Assembly (NCBI RefSeq): GCF_018885305.1
Contig: NZ_CP076544.1
Span: 186,001 to 250,000 of the forward strand
From: Curtobacterium sp. L6-1
GTDB lineage: Bacteria > Actinomycetota > Actinomycetes > Actinomycetales > Microbacteriaceae
Reading direction: 5' to 3'
DNA: 64,000 bases
Shown here: in pieces, positions 8,292 through 17,213 of the stretch
Numbering within the stretch: the stretch's first letter is position 1
Layout: the number at the start of each line of letters is the position of its first letter
Position numbers and translations under genes: made by a program
The notes under the pieces: generated by a model
What the model saw: the letters and a program-made list of their open reading frames with translations, nothing else
The model's database searches: none
What the model was told of the DNA's origin: nothing

Positions 8292-8831
8292 ATGAACGAC
8301 GACGTGGTCCGCTCGCACGCCCGGGGCATCCCCGCCGACCGGGTGCTCGCCGCCACCGGCACGACGCCCGACGACTGGTACGCGCAGCTCGACGCGGCGG
8401 ACGGACACACGATCGGCCACACCGCGATCGCCGCCTGGCTCGTCGACGCGGGTGTCGACCCCTGGTGGGCGCAGAGCGTCGCGATCGGCTACGAGCAGTC
8501 CCGCGGCCTCCGCATCCCCGGGCAGCGCTCCGACGGCACCTTCGCAGTCTCGGCCTCCCGGCAGGTCCCCGGCGACCGGGAGGCGGTGCTCGACCGGGCG
8601 GTGGCCGCCGCGACCGTCACGCTCGGCCACCCGCCGACCTCGGAGCGGCGCGGCGGGAAGCGTCCGTCGGCGCGGTGGACCACAGCCGACCGGGAATCGG
8701 TGCTCCTCACCGCCGAGGACGGCCCCCGCCCCGACACCGTCCGGCTCTCGGCGACGCGGGAGCGTCTGACCGGGCCGGAGCGCATGCCGGAGGCGAAGGC
8801 CGCCCTGCGGGAGTTGCTCGCCGACGTCTGA
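8292..8831 (+). CDS. DUF4287-like protein, function unknown
   Basis: A 179-residue soluble protein with no signal peptide or membrane segment. The first 100 residues match a pattern I remember from actinobacterial DUF4287 proteins, sometimes fused to or beside AHSA1/SRPBCC domains: GTTPDDWYAQLDA, then HTAIAAWLVDAGVDPWWAQSVAIGYEQSRGLR and GQRSDGTFAVSASR. The remainder (RGGKRPSARWTTADRESVLLT) reads as a short beta-rich domain. A biochemical role is not known to me. The start is set by TACGCT 6 bases upstream. Confidence 0.7.
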   Translation: MNDDVVRSHARGIPADRVLAATGTTPDDWYAQLDAADGHTIGHTAIAAWLVDAGVDPWWAQSVAIGYEQSRGLRIPGQRSDGTFAVSASRQVPGDREAVLDRAVAAATVTLGHPPTSERRGGKRPSARWTTADRESVLLTAEDGPRPDTVRLSATRERLTGPERMPEAKAALRELLADV

Positions 8832-8839
8832 GGCCGGGT

Positions 8840-9580
8840 TCAGTGCCCGGTGCCGGCCATCGCCTCGAGGATGTGCTGGTGCGTCCCGTCACGCTCGGCC
8901 CAGCGCAGTGGCAGGACGTTCTGCACCAGGATCTCCGGAGCCGCCCCGGACTCGACCAGGCCGACGACCTCGTCGATGAACGCGTCGAGCGGCATCCCGC
9001 CGAAGTCCTGGCCGCCCATCAGGTCGGTGGCGACGGCGGGCGGCGCGAGCTCGAGGACCTCGACCGAGGAGCCGACGAGCTGCTGCCGGAGCGCCTGCGT
9101 GTACGCGTGCACGCCGGCCTTGGTCGCGCTGTAGGTCGGGGTGGCGGTCAGCGGCACGAACGCCAGACCCGACGACACCGTCATGACCGTCGCGCTCGGG
9201 CGGCCGAGCAGGTGCGGCAGGAAGGCGTCGATGAGCCGGATCGTGCCGACCAGGTTCGTCTCGACGATCTCGACGGCGTCCGTGATGTGCGCCGGGTCGC
9301 GCAGGTCCTCGTTGCGCATGATGCCCGACATCGTCACCAGGGTGTCGAGCGAGGGGTGGGCGGCGAGGACGGTCTCGGCCGCCTGCCGGATCGAGTCCGC
9401 GTCGGCGACGTCGACCTGCACGGTGTCCAGGCCGTGCTCGGAGGCGATCGAGTCGAGGAGCGCCTGACGTCGACCGCCGATGACGACGGTGCTGCCGGCC
9501 TGCTGCAGGCGGAGCGCGAGCGCGAGGCCGATGCCCGAGGTCGCGCCGGGGATGAAGACGGTGCTGTTCGTGGTGTCCAT
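8840..9580 (-). CDS. SDR family NAD(P)-dependent oxidoreductase, DltE-like (copy 1)
   Basis: A 246-residue classical short-chain dehydrogenase. The Rossmann loop reads PGATSGIGLAL (TGxxxGIG type, about residues 11-21), and GGRR follows strand 2, favouring NADP. The active-site Ser is in TVSSGLAF and the Tyr/Lys pair in YSATKAGVHAY. The C-terminal third is shortened, as in DltE-type members. It diverges from an XRE regulator at 9682. A clearly paralogous SDR at 33889 also neighbours an XRE gene, and both begin MDxTT/N; that supports the ATG at 9578-9580 over one 12 bases upstream. Substrate unknown. Confidence 0.85.
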   Translation of the reverse strand: MDTTNSTVFIPGATSGIGLALALRLQQAGSTVVIGGRRQALLDSIASEHGLDTVQVDVADADSIRQAAETVLAAHPSLDTLVTMSGIMRNEDLRDPAHITDAVEIVETNLVGTIRLIDAFLPHLLGRPSATVMTVSSGLAFVPLTATPTYSATKAGVHAYTQALRQQLVGSSVEVLELAPPAVATDLMGGQDFGGMPLDAFIDEVVGLVESGAAPEILVQNVLPLRWAERDGTHQHILEAMAGTGH

Positions 9581-9681
9581 GTCGACCACCATGCGCCGGT
9601 CGGGCGGGGACAACCAGAGCGCCGTCATCGGGGGACCGGCGATCCCTGGCTCGCCCGTGTCGAGACGACCACACTGGGTGC

Positions 9682-10536
9682 ATGGACCGTGCCGCGCTCG
9701 CCGACTTCCTCCGCCGACGGCGTGAGCTGCTGCGTCCGGAGGACGTCGGGATCGGAGCCGGTGCCCGCCGACGCACCCCGGGCCTCCGTCGCGAGGAGGT
9801 CGCGGCACTCGCGGGTATGTCGGTCGACTACTACACGCGGCTCGAGCAGCAGCGCGGCCCGCAGCCGTCCGAGCAGATGGTCGCGGCGATCGCCCGTGCC
9901 CTGCGCTGTTCCCTCGACGAGCGCGACCACCTCTTCCACCTGGCGGGCCAGAACGCCCCCGTCCGCATGCACCGCGCCGACCACGTGGACCCCGCGATCC
10001 TCCGGGTCCTCGACCGACTCGAGGACACCCCGGCGATCGTGGTGAGCCACCTGGGGGAGACCCTCGTCGAGAACCGGATGGCGGCCGCCCTGCTCGGCTC
10101 GTCGGTGGGCCTGTCGGGCAACGACCGCTACCAGGCCTGGCGGTGGTTCGTCACCGGCACCGAGCTCGCGAAGTACGCCCCGGAGCAACACGGCCGCCTG
10201 GGTCGCGTCGTGGTGGCGTCGCTCCGCGCGGCGGTCGGCCTCGCCGGGCCGGGCGACCGTCGGGCGAGCGAACTCGTCGCCGAGCTCGAGCGCCGCAGCC
10301 CGGAGTTCGCCCGGCTGTGGGCCCTGCACGAGGTCGCCCTCCGCTGGTCCGACAACAAGACGATCGTGCAACCCGAGCTCGGTCGCATCACCGTCGACTG
10401 CCAGGTCCTGCACACCGACGACCAGGCCCAGGCGCTCCTGCTCTTCACAGCCCCGCCGGGGAGCGAGGACGCGCAGAAGCTGGAGCTCCTCGGTGTCGTC
10501 GGCCAGCAGACCTTCGGTGCCCTCACCGAGTCCTGA
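9682..10536 (+). CDS. XRE family regulator with MmyB-like ligand-binding domain (copy 1)
   Basis: A 284-residue regulator. Residues about 5-75 form a Cro/C1-type helix-turn-helix: LADFLRRRRELL, the hallmark RTPGLRREEVAALAG, then MSVDYYTRLEQQRG and PSEQMVAAIARALR. Residues 100-270 are the MmyB-like domain (PAS-like fold, reported to bind fatty acids), with NRMAAALLG and FAPEQHGRLGR-like segments. It is divergent from SDR copy 1, which it probably controls. A weak CACACT box ends 6 bases before the ATG. The equivalent pair is at 33889-35551. Confidence 0.88.
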   Translation: MDRAALADFLRRRRELLRPEDVGIGAGARRRTPGLRREEVAALAGMSVDYYTRLEQQRGPQPSEQMVAAIARALRCSLDERDHLFHLAGQNAPVRMHRADHVDPAILRVLDRLEDTPAIVVSHLGETLVENRMAAALLGSSVGLSGNDRYQAWRWFVTGTELAKYAPEQHGRLGRVVVASLRAAVGLAGPGDRRASELVAELERRSPEFARLWALHEVALRWSDNKTIVQPELGRITVDCQVLHTDDQAQALLLFTAPPGSEDAQKLELLGVVGQQTFGALTES

Positions 10537-10599
10537 CGATCGCCCGCGTCCCCCCGCAACACCACGTCACACACCTGGCCTCACCCCGACCGCCGTGCC

Positions 10600-10605
10600 T
10601 AGGGT
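10600..10605 (+). promoter_or_regulatory. -10 box, leaderless promoter of the ATP-grasp gene
   Basis: TAGGGT, then 6 bases, then the GTG at 10612. Confidence 0.6.
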
Positions 10606-10611
10606 GGGGCG

Positions 10612-11619
10612 GTGAGCACTCCGCGCGTGTACGTCATCCACGAGAACCCCGAGTGGTTCCCGCCGCTCGCCGCCGCCTTCGAGGCCGAGGGCGTGCCGGT
10701 GCAGGAGGTCCTCCTCACCGAGGGGCAGATCGACCTCGCCGCCGAGCCCGAGCCCGGCGTGTACTGGTCCCGCATGTCCGCGTCGAGCCACACCCGCGGG
10801 CACGAGCACAGCAAGGAGTACACCCGGGCGTTGCTCGGGTGGCTCGAGCGTGCCGGGCGGCAGGTCGTCGGCGGCAGCCACGTGCTCGAGCTCGAGGTGT
10901 CGAAGGTCGCCCAGCACGGGCTGCTGCAGCGGGCCGGGTTCGACGTCCCGCGCACCACCGCCGTGTTCGGCACAGCGACCCTGCAGCAGGCCGCCCGCGC
11001 GTTCACCGGCGGCCAGGACGTCCCGTTCATCACGAAGCACAACCAGGGTGGCAAGGGGCTCGGCGTCCGTCGCTTCGACTCGCTCGCCGAGTTCGACGTG
11101 CACGTCGCCAGCCCCGAGTTCGAGGAGCCGGTCGACGGCATCACCCTGTTGCAGGAGTACCTCACGGCCCGCGAGCCGTTCATCACGCGTGCCGAGTTCG
11201 TCGGCGGCGAGTTCGTGTACGCGGTCCGGGTCGACACGAGCGCGGGCAGCTTCGAGCTCTGCCCGGCGGACGCGTGCGAGGTCCCGCAGGTGATCGCCGG
11301 CGCCGTGTGCGACGTCCCGGGCACGGACGGCTCCGCCGGTGCGACGGACACCTTCACGGTGCGCACCGAGGTCACCGCCGACCACCCGCTGGTCCAGCAG
11401 CTGCGGACGTTCCTGGCCGAGCAGCGCATCACGATCGCGGGTGTCGAGTTCATGGAGACCGTCGACGGCCGCACGGTCGTGTACGACATCAACACGAACA
11501 CGAACTACAACCCAGCGGTCGAGGCGACCGCCCCGGCCTCCGGGCCGCGGTCGATTGCCCGCTACCTCGGCGGCCTGCTGGACGCCGAGTACGCCGCCAC
11601 GGCGGCGGCGCACCGCTGA
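10612..11619 (+). CDS. ATP-grasp superfamily ligase (RimK-like), substrate unknown
   Basis: A 335-residue cytoplasmic protein with the ATP-grasp fold. After a Rossmann-like start (RVYVIHENPEWFPPLAAAF) come VPRTTAVFG (central-domain entry), FITKHNQGGKGLGVRRFD (the flexible lysine-glycine loop over ATP), LLQEYLTAREPFITRAEFVGG, and the metal-binding end VYDINTNTNYNPAVEATA with its Asp/Asn pair. This arrangement is typical of alpha-L-glutamate ligase (RimK-type) enzymes that join a carboxylate to an amine. It heads the cluster with the monooxygenase and sulfhydrylase but is separated from them by a 14-bp hairpin. Its substrate and its link to sulfur metabolism are inference. Confidence 0.82.
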   Translation: MSTPRVYVIHENPEWFPPLAAAFEAEGVPVQEVLLTEGQIDLAAEPEPGVYWSRMSASSHTRGHEHSKEYTRALLGWLERAGRQVVGGSHVLELEVSKVAQHGLLQRAGFDVPRTTAVFGTATLQQAARAFTGGQDVPFITKHNQGGKGLGVRRFDSLAEFDVHVASPEFEEPVDGITLLQEYLTAREPFITRAEFVGGEFVYAVRVDTSAGSFELCPADACEVPQVIAGAVCDVPGTDGSAGATDTFTVRTEVTADHPLVQQLRTFLAEQRITIAGVEFMETVDGRTVVYDINTNTNYNPAVEATAPASGPRSIARYLGGLLDAEYAATAAAHR

Positions 11620-11638
11620 CCCGACCCGACCACCCACC

Positions 11639-11681
11639 GGACGGGAGGCGCGGCACACCACCCGGCGCGCGCCTCCCGTCC
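11639..11681. terminator. 14-bp perfect hairpin (repeat-family copy)
   Basis: Arms GGACGGGAGGCGCG and CGCGCCTCCCGTCC are exact reverse complements with a 15-base loop. It lies 20 bases after the ATP-grasp stop and 31 bases before the monooxygenase start, so it may terminate or attenuate read-through between them. Confidence 0.55.
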
Positions 11682-11711
11682 GTCCCGCCCCACCACCCAA
11701 GGAACCTCTTC

Positions 11712-12758
11712 GTGCGATTCGGATACTGGACCCCGCTCTTCGGCGGCTGGCTGCGCAACGTCGACGACGAGCAGATGCCGGTCACGTTCGACTACGTGAA
11801 GCTCCTGGCGCAGCGCGCCGAGCGGATCGGCTTCGACCTGACCCTCGTGCCGGAGCTCAACCTCAACGACATCAAGGGTGTCGCGGCGCCGAGTCTCGAG
11901 GCGTGGGCCCTGGCGGCGGCGATCGCGGCGACCACCGAGCGGCTCGAGATCATGGCGGCGATGCGTCCCGGGTACCACCTGCCGGCGGTCACGGCGAAGC
12001 AGGCGGCGACGATCGACGACATCTCCGGCGGCCGGTTCACCTTCAACGTCGTCAGTGCGTGGTGGGCGGAAGAAGCCAGGCAGTACGGCGGCATCTTCTC
12101 GGAGCACGACGACCGGTACAAGCGCACCGCCGAGTTCGTCGAGGTCATGAAGGGGCTGTGGCGCGAGACACCGTACAGCTTCCACGGGGAGTACTACGAC
12201 GTCGAGAACGCGCACCTCGAGCCGAAGCCGCGCGTCACCCCGCGCATCTACGCCGGCGGGGAGAGCGAGGCCGGCAAGGCGAGCATCACGCACTACGCCG
12301 ACGCGTACGTCACCCACGGTGGCACCGTCGAGGAGCTCCGCACGAAGATCGCCGAGATGCGCCGTCGACGTGACGACGCGGGGCTGCCGCCGTTCGAGGC
12401 GTTCGGCATGGCCGCCTACGCGATCGTCCGCGAGACCGAGGAAGAGGCGCAGGCCGAGCTCGCCCGGATCACCGACGTGCAACACGGCGGGGCGTACGAG
12501 TCGTACCAGGACTTCATCTCGAAGTCGCAGCTCGAGCACGTCCCGAGCCTGGAGGACTACTCGGTGTCGAACCGGGGCCTCCGCCCCCAGTTCGTCGGGA
12601 CACCGGAGCAGGTCGCGGCGCGGATCCGCGAGTACGAGGACGCCGGCGTCGACACGCTGCTGCTGCAGTTCTCGCCGCAGCTCGAGGAGATGGAGCGGTT
12701 CGGCGAGCAGGTCATCCCGCTCGTCCGGGCGTCGGTGCCCGCCGAGGTCGTCTCCTGA
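11712..12758 (+). CDS. LLM class flavin-dependent monooxygenase (SsuD/SfnG-like)
   Basis: A 348-residue bacterial-luciferase-fold monooxygenase that would use FMNH2 from a partner reductase; no reductase is encoded in this window. The N-terminus FGYWTPLFGGWLRNVDDE and the blocks LNDIKGVAAPSLEAW, MRPGYHLPAVTAKQAATID, FNVVSAWW and YDVENAHLEPKP resemble alkanesulfonate (SsuD) and dimethylsulfone (SfnG) monooxygenases, which release sulfite or methanesulfinate from organosulfur compounds. The GTG start has AAGGA about 8 bases upstream. The stop overlaps the start of the next gene (TGATG), so the two are co-translated. Placement beside an O-acetylhomoserine sulfhydrylase supports a sulfur role. 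The exact substrate is open. Confidence 0.85.
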   Translation: MRFGYWTPLFGGWLRNVDDEQMPVTFDYVKLLAQRAERIGFDLTLVPELNLNDIKGVAAPSLEAWALAAAIAATTERLEIMAAMRPGYHLPAVTAKQAATIDDISGGRFTFNVVSAWWAEEARQYGGIFSEHDDRYKRTAEFVEVMKGLWRETPYSFHGEYYDVENAHLEPKPRVTPRIYAGGESEAGKASITHYADAYVTHGGTVEELRTKIAEMRRRRDDAGLPPFEAFGMAAYAIVRETEEEAQAELARITDVQHGGAYESYQDFISKSQLEHVPSLEDYSVSNRGLRPQFVGTPEQVAARIREYEDAGVDTLLLQFSPQLEEMERFGEQVIPLVRASVPAEVVS

Positions 12759-14056
12759 TGGCCGTCGAGGACGACTGGGCGTTCGAGACCCGACAGATCC
12801 GAGCCGGCTTCCGGGCCGACCCGGGCTTCGGCGCGAACGTGCCGCCCATCGCCCAGAGCGCCGCGTTCGTCTACCCCTCGGGGGAGGACGCCGCCGACCG
12901 CTTCCTGCTCAACGCCCCCGGGCACACGTACTCGCGGGTGAACAACCCGTCCGCCGCCGCGCTCGAACGCCGCATCGCCGACCTCGAGGGCGGGGTCGCC
13001 GCCCTCGCGCTCGCGTCCGGCCAGGCGGCGACGTCGCTCGCGGTGCTCGGGCTCGCGCGGGCCGGCGACCACATCGTGTCGAGTGCGTCGCTGTACGGCG
13101 CGACCTACACGCTGTTCGCGTCGACGCTGCGGGACCTGGGCATCGCGTTCACCTTCGTGCAGGACCCGACCGACCTCGACGAGTGGGCCGCGGCGGTCCG
13201 TCCGGAGACCCGGGCGTTCTTCGGGGAGTCGATCCCGAACCCGCGCGGCGACGTCCTCGACTTCGCCGGGGTGGCCGGTGTGGCCCACGAGGTCGGCGTG
13301 CCGCTCATCGTCGACAACACGATCGCGACGCCGTACCTGGTCCGGCCGATCGAGCACGGGGCGGACATCGTCGTGCACTCGGCGACGAAGTACCTCGCCG
13401 GCCACGGCAGCGCCATCGCCGGACTGATCGTGGACGCCGGCACCTTCGACTGGGCGGCGCACCCCGAGAAGTACCCGCAGCTGACCTCCGCGGAGCACTC
13501 GGGCTTCGCCGGCACCGACTTCGCCGCGAAGTTCGGGCGGCGCGCGTTCATCCAGCGCACCCGGTCCAAGCTGTCCGCGGACCTCGGCCCGGCGATCGCG
13601 CCGTTCACCGCCTTCCTGGTGCTGCAGGGCATCCAGACGCTGTCGCTGCGCATGGACCGGCACGTGTCGAACGCCGCCGCCGTGGCCACCTGGCTGGACG
13701 CGCACGACCAGGTCGAGCACGTGCACTACGCCGGGCTGCCGAGCTCCCCGTGGCGCCACCTGCAGCAGCGGTACGTGCCGAAGGGGCCGTCGAGCGTCCT
13801 CGCGTTCGACCTGGCCGGGGGCGTCGAGGCCGGGCGGCGGTTCGTGTCCGCGCTGGAGCTCTTCGACCACGTGTCGAACATCGGCGACGTCCGTTCCCTG
13901 GTCGTGCACCCGGCGTCGACGACGCACGTGCAGATGACCCCGTCGGAGCGCGCGGCTGCCGGTGTCGGCGAGGGCCTGATCCGGCTGTCGATCGGACTCG
14001 AGCACGTCGACGACGTCATCGCCGACCTGCGCCGTGGGTTCGCCGCAGCTGCCTGA
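12758..14056 (+). CDS. O-acetylhomoserine sulfhydrylase (Cys/Met metabolism PLP enzyme)
   Basis: A 432-residue PLP enzyme of the Cys/Met metabolism family. It condenses an O-acyl-homoserine with sulfide or a thiol to give homocysteine or methionine. Motifs: PPIAQSAAFVYPSGEDA, YSRVNNPSAAALERRIADLEGG (cofactor phosphate region), ASGQAATSLAVL, PLIVDNTIATPYL, and HSATKYLAGHGSAIAG with the Schiff-base lysine. The 430-residue length and the 70-residue insertion containing GTDFAAKFGRRAFIQRTR fit O-acetylhomoserine sulfhydrylase rather than cystathionine gamma-synthase (about 390). It overlaps the monooxygenase stop, so organic sulfur oxidation and homocysteine synthesis are probably coupled. Confidence 0.9.
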   Translation: MAVEDDWAFETRQIRAGFRADPGFGANVPPIAQSAAFVYPSGEDAADRFLLNAPGHTYSRVNNPSAAALERRIADLEGGVAALALASGQAATSLAVLGLARAGDHIVSSASLYGATYTLFASTLRDLGIAFTFVQDPTDLDEWAAAVRPETRAFFGESIPNPRGDVLDFAGVAGVAHEVGVPLIVDNTIATPYLVRPIEHGADIVVHSATKYLAGHGSAIAGLIVDAGTFDWAAHPEKYPQLTSAEHSGFAGTDFAAKFGRRAFIQRTRSKLSADLGPAIAPFTAFLVLQGIQTLSLRMDRHVSNAAAVATWLDAHDQVEHVHYAGLPSSPWRHLQQRYVPKGPSSVLAFDLAGGVEAGRRFVSALELFDHVSNIGDVRSLVVHPASTTHVQMTPSERAAAGVGEGLIRLSIGLEHVDDVIADLRRGFAAAA

Positions 14057-14083
14057 GCGACCGGCACCCGACCGGGACGGGGA

Positions 14084-14089
14084 TAGGTT
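14084..14089 (+). promoter_or_regulatory. -10 box, leaderless ispE promoter
   Basis: TAGGTT, then 6 bases, then the ATG at 14096. Confidence 0.6.
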
Positions 14090-14095
14090 GGTCGC

Positions 14096-15028
14096 ATGAC
14101 GTCGACGCCCGCTCCGGATCGGGTGCGGACGCGCGCGCCGGGCAAGATCAACGTCCACCTGTCGGTCGGCGCCCTGCAGGACGACGGCTACCACGACGTG
14201 GCCACCGCATACCAGGCGGTGTCCCTGTACGAGGACGTGACGGCCGAGCGCGCTGACGACTTCTCGGTGCGCTTCACCGGTCCGATCGACACGTCCGCCG
14301 TCCCGACCGACGACACGAACCTGGCCGTCCGGGCCGCTCGTCTCGTCGCCCGGACCGCGGGCCACCGCGGCGGCGTGCGCCTGACCATCGACAAGCAGGT
14401 CCCCGTCGCCGGGGGCATGGGCGGCGGATCCGCCGACGCCGCCGCCACGCTCCTGGCCGTCGACACCCTGTGGGGGACCGGGCTCGGGCGCGACGAGCTG
14501 CTGCGGTTGGCCGCCGAGCTCGGGGCCGACGTGCCGTTCGCCTTCGCGGGCGGGACCGCGGTCGGCACGGGGCGGGGCGACGAACTCAGCCCGGCGCTGG
14601 CGAAGGGCGAGTTCCACTGGGTCCTCGCGCTGAGCGACACCGGCCTGTCGACGCCCGCCGTGTACCGCGCCCTCGACGAGCACCGGGAGCGCTACCGCGC
14701 CGACATCTCCCCGGCACCCCGCACCCCGGTCGTCGAGACGCACGTGCTGCAGGCCCTCCGCGCCGGGGACGCCGAGCTGCTCGCCGAGCACCTGCACAAC
14801 GACCTGCAGGCCCCGGCCATGCGGCTGCAGCCCGCGCTCGCCGACACGCTCGAGCTCGGGGAGCGGTCCGGCGCGCTCGCGGGGCTCGTCTCCGGCAGCG
14901 GACCGACCGTCGCGTTCCTGGTCTCCGACCGCGACGCCGCGCTCGCGGTGCAGGTGGCGCTCAGCGCCTCCGGTCTGGTGGCCCTCCGGGCGCACGGACC
15001 GGTCCACGGCGCACGCGTCGTGCACTGA
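14096..15028 (+). CDS. ispE: 4-diphosphocytidyl-2-C-methyl-D-erythritol kinase
   Basis: GHMP-family kinase of the non-mevalonate (MEP) isoprenoid pathway that phosphorylates CDP-methylerythritol. Motifs in order: [13 protein letters not shown] (substrate strand), [18 protein letters not shown] (the GHMP ATP-binding glycine loop, about residues 101-118), [19 protein letters not shown], and [13 protein letters not shown] near the C-terminus. The 310-residue length is normal. In many actinobacteria rsmA and ispE are adjacent; here about 6.5 kb separates them. It is convergent with the glycosyltransferase at 15042, only 13 bases away. Confidence 0.95.
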   Translation: MTSTPAPDRVRTRAPGKINVHLSVGALQDDGYHDVATAYQAVSLYEDVTAERADDFSVRFTGPIDTSAVPTDDTNLAVRAARLVARTAGHRGGVRLTIDKQVPVAGGMGGGSADAAATLLAVDTLWGTGLGRDELLRLAAELGADVPFAFAGGTAVGTGRGDELSPALAKGEFHWVLALSDTGLSTPAVYRALDEHRERYRADISPAPRTPVVETHVLQALRAGDAELLAEHLHNDLQAPAMRLQPALADTLELGERSGALAGLVSGSGPTVAFLVSDRDAALAVQVALSASGLVALRAHGPVHGARVVH

Positions 15029-15041
15029 CCGGCGGGCCGCG

Positions 15042-16694
15042 TCAGGAGCGGACGAACTCCGTCATGATGACCTTGCCGGTCTTCCAGTTGTGCGCGACGG
15101 TGAAGCCCTCGTCCTCGAGCACGGCCTTGACCTCGGGCCGGATCGTCCGCGAGGTACCGCCGACGTACCAGACGGTGTCGATGTCGCCGAGCCGTGCCGG
15201 GATCGTCGTCGCGAGGTCGCCGTTCGTGTTCCAGAGCACGCCCTGGTCGGCACCGTCGGTGCCGACGGCGAGGTCGGTCAGCCCGGAGAACGCCTCGGGG
15301 TAGGACACCTTGATGATCTCGGCGGTCGTGGTCGGGTGCCGGTACACGCTGCCGAAGACGACGCCCTCGTTCGCACCGGGACGGGCCGCACGCTCGGCGC
15401 TGATGATCGAGGCGGCGTGCGCCCAGGTCGACGCCTGCTTGGCCTCGGGCCCCTTCACGGTGACGGCGGTGGGGACGGACAGGACCACCAGGACGGCGAC
15501 CGCGGCGGCGAGCAACGCCCGCGGCCGGACCGCCGTGACGGCGACGGCGACCAAGAGTGCCACGAACGGCAGGCTGAGGGTCGCGTACTTGGGGGAGTAC
15601 AGGCGCTCACCGAGTGCGGTGGCGACGAGGAGCACGCCGGTCGGCACGACGACGAGCGGCAGCGCCAGGCGGACGGCCTGCGCCCGGAAGAGTGCGCGGG
15701 CCGACGGCACCCTGCCGTGCACCTGCACGAGGGCGACGACGGTGCCGACGACCATGAGCGTCCACATGAGCGTGGCGTACGGGTCGGAGGCGCCGAACCA
15801 GGCGGTCGCGTAGACCTGCCCGAAGGTGTCGCGGCTGATGTCCTTGATCCAGCCGACCTGCTTCGCCTGCGAGGCCACGACCAGCACGAAGGGGGCGAGG
15901 ACCACCGCCGCGGTACCGGCGGCGATCGCCCAGCGGACGAGCACCCGACGGGTGACGAGCGGCTGACCGGGCAGACGACCGCTGCGGAACACGGTCGCGC
16001 TGCGTAGGGCGTGCCGTTCGGCGACGAGCGTCCAGACGAGAGCGACGGCGTGCGCGACGACCGCGAGGGCCAGGTAGACGTTGAACCCCACCGCGACGAC
16101 GGCGAGCAGGCCGTAGGCGACCCACCACCGGACGGCGCCGCCCGACCGGGTCCGGCGCACCGCGGTCAGGCCGACCAGGGTGAGGCAGACCGAGAGGGTC
16201 GTGATCGTGGCGTAGGGACGGCCCTCGGTCCCCGCCCACTGCACGCGGGGGAGGAGCAGGAACACGATGCCCGCGGTGATGCCGAGCCGCCGTCCGCCGA
16301 TGCGCCGACCGAGGGCGACGACCAGGCCCGCGGCGACCCCGACGGCCAGGGCGCTCGGCAGGCGCAGCGTGAAGGGGGTGTAGCCGACGAGCCAGAACCA
16401 GGCGTGCACCAGCGCGTAGTAGAGCCCGTGCACGGCGTCGACCGTGTGCAGCTCGGTCCATAGCTGGCCCCAGGACCGCTGCGCACTGGTGACGGTCGCG
16501 GCCTCGTCGTACCAGAGGGACGGCACCCACGAGAAGGCCGCGGCCACGATGACGCCGAGGGCGCCGACGGTGAGCTCCGGGGTGCGGACGGCGGCGGACA
16601 CCGCGGTCCGCACGGCACCGCGGACGCCGGCACGGACCGGCAGCTGCCGGACCGTGTGCGGGACGCCGATGCTGCCGGTACGGGGGGAACTCAC
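15042..16694 (-). CDS. GT39-like membrane glycosyltransferase
   Basis: A 550-residue polytopic protein with about ten hydrophobic segments. The first periplasmic loop carries SLWYDEAATVTSAQRSW, the Asp-Glu pair used by GT39/ArnT-type enzymes (GT-C fold) that transfer sugars from polyprenyl-phosphate donors. GYTPFTLRLPSALAVG and GRRLGITAGIVFLLLP follow the same family pattern. The last 130 residues form a soluble extracytoplasmic domain with no further membrane helix. I chose the GTG at 16692-16694, which lies 7 bases after TACCGT; a GTG nine bases upstream overlaps that box. Acceptor unknown. It is divergent from the Mop regulator and convergent with ispE. Confidence 0.82.
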   Translation of the reverse strand: MSSPRTGSIGVPHTVRQLPVRAGVRGAVRTAVSAAVRTPELTVGALGVIVAAAFSWVPSLWYDEAATVTSAQRSWGQLWTELHTVDAVHGLYYALVHAWFWLVGYTPFTLRLPSALAVGVAAGLVVALGRRIGGRRLGITAGIVFLLLPRVQWAGTEGRPYATITTLSVCLTLVGLTAVRRTRSGGAVRWWVAYGLLAVVAVGFNVYLALAVVAHAVALVWTLVAERHALRSATVFRSGRLPGQPLVTRRVLVRWAIAAGTAAVVLAPFVLVVASQAKQVGWIKDISRDTFGQVYATAWFGASDPYATLMWTLMVVGTVVALVQVHGRVPSARALFRAQAVRLALPLVVVPTGVLLVATALGERLYSPKYATLSLPFVALLVAVAVTAVRPRALLAAAVAVLVVLSVPTAVTVKGPEAKQASTWAHAASIISAERAARPGANEGVVFGSVYRHPTTTAEIIKVSYPEAFSGLTDLAVGTDGADQGVLWNTNGDLATTIPARLGDIDTVWYVGGTSRTIRPEVKAVLEDEGFTVAHNWKTGKVIMTEFVRS

Positions 16695-16701
16695 GTCCTG
16701 C

Positions 16702-16707
16702 ACGGTA
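16702..16707 (-). promoter_or_regulatory. -10 box, leaderless promoter of the GT39-like gene
   Basis: TACCGT on the minus strand, 7 bases before the GTG at 16694. Confidence 0.55.
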
Positions 16708-16789
16708 CCGAGCGCCGCTGGGCGGGAACCCGACGCGCGGGGGTCCCAGCCGGAGAGTGTCCACAAGCCGTGGGTGGCTGCTCCACGGT

Positions 16790-16795
16790 TAGGGT
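16790..16795 (+). promoter_or_regulatory. -10 box, leaderless promoter of the molybdenum operon
   Basis: TAGGGT, then 7 bases, then the ATG at 16803. It probably drives the Mop regulator, the ThiF-rhodanese gene and modABC. Confidence 0.55.
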
Positions 16796-16802
16796 CGTCG
16801 TC

Positions 16803-17213
16803 ATGACGCAGCTCCGCATCCGTGACGCCGCGACGTACCTCGGCGTGAGCGACGACACCGTCCGTCGGCTGGTCGAGGGCGGCACCTTCAGCCGGGGCAC
16901 GGACCCCACCGGTCGGGCGGTCGTCGACGGCCGCGAGCTCGCCGAGTACGCCTCGACGCGCGGCGACCAGCTCGCCGACCCCTCCGGTGTCCGGAGCTCC
17001 GCACGCAACCGGTTCGTCGGCATCGTCACGGGGCTCGTCGTCGACACCGTGATGGCGCAGGTCGAGCTGCAGTGCGGACCGCACCGCGTCGTGTCCCTGA
17101 TGAGCGCGGAGGCCGTGCGCGACCTGGGCCTGGAGGTCGGGTCGGTGGCCGTCGCGTCGGTGAAGGCGACCATGGTGACGGTGGAGACCCCGGGCCCGGA
17201 GACGGACGCGTGA
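16803..17213 (+). CDS. MerR/excisionase-type HTH protein with a C-terminal Mop (TOBE) domain
   Basis: A 136-residue protein with two parts. Residues about 4-55 form a small winged helix of the excisionase/MerR type: LRIRDAATYLGVSDDTVRRLVEGG, ending DGRELAEYA. Residues 68-132 form a single Mop/TOBE domain (RNRFVGIVTGLVVDTVMAQVELQCG, then VVSLMSAEAVRDLGL and VASVKATMVTV), a molybdate- or tungstate-binding fold. This is the domain plan of small actinobacterial Mop regulators and suggests a molybdate sensor that replaces ModE. It leads the operon: its stop overlaps the next start (GTGA), followed by modABC. Confidence 0.85.
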   Translation: MTQLRIRDAATYLGVSDDTVRRLVEGGTFSRGTDPTGRAVVDGRELAEYASTRGDQLADPSGVRSSARNRFVGIVTGLVVDTVMAQVELQCGPHRVVSLMSAEAVRDLGLEVGSVAVASVKATMVTVETPGPETDA

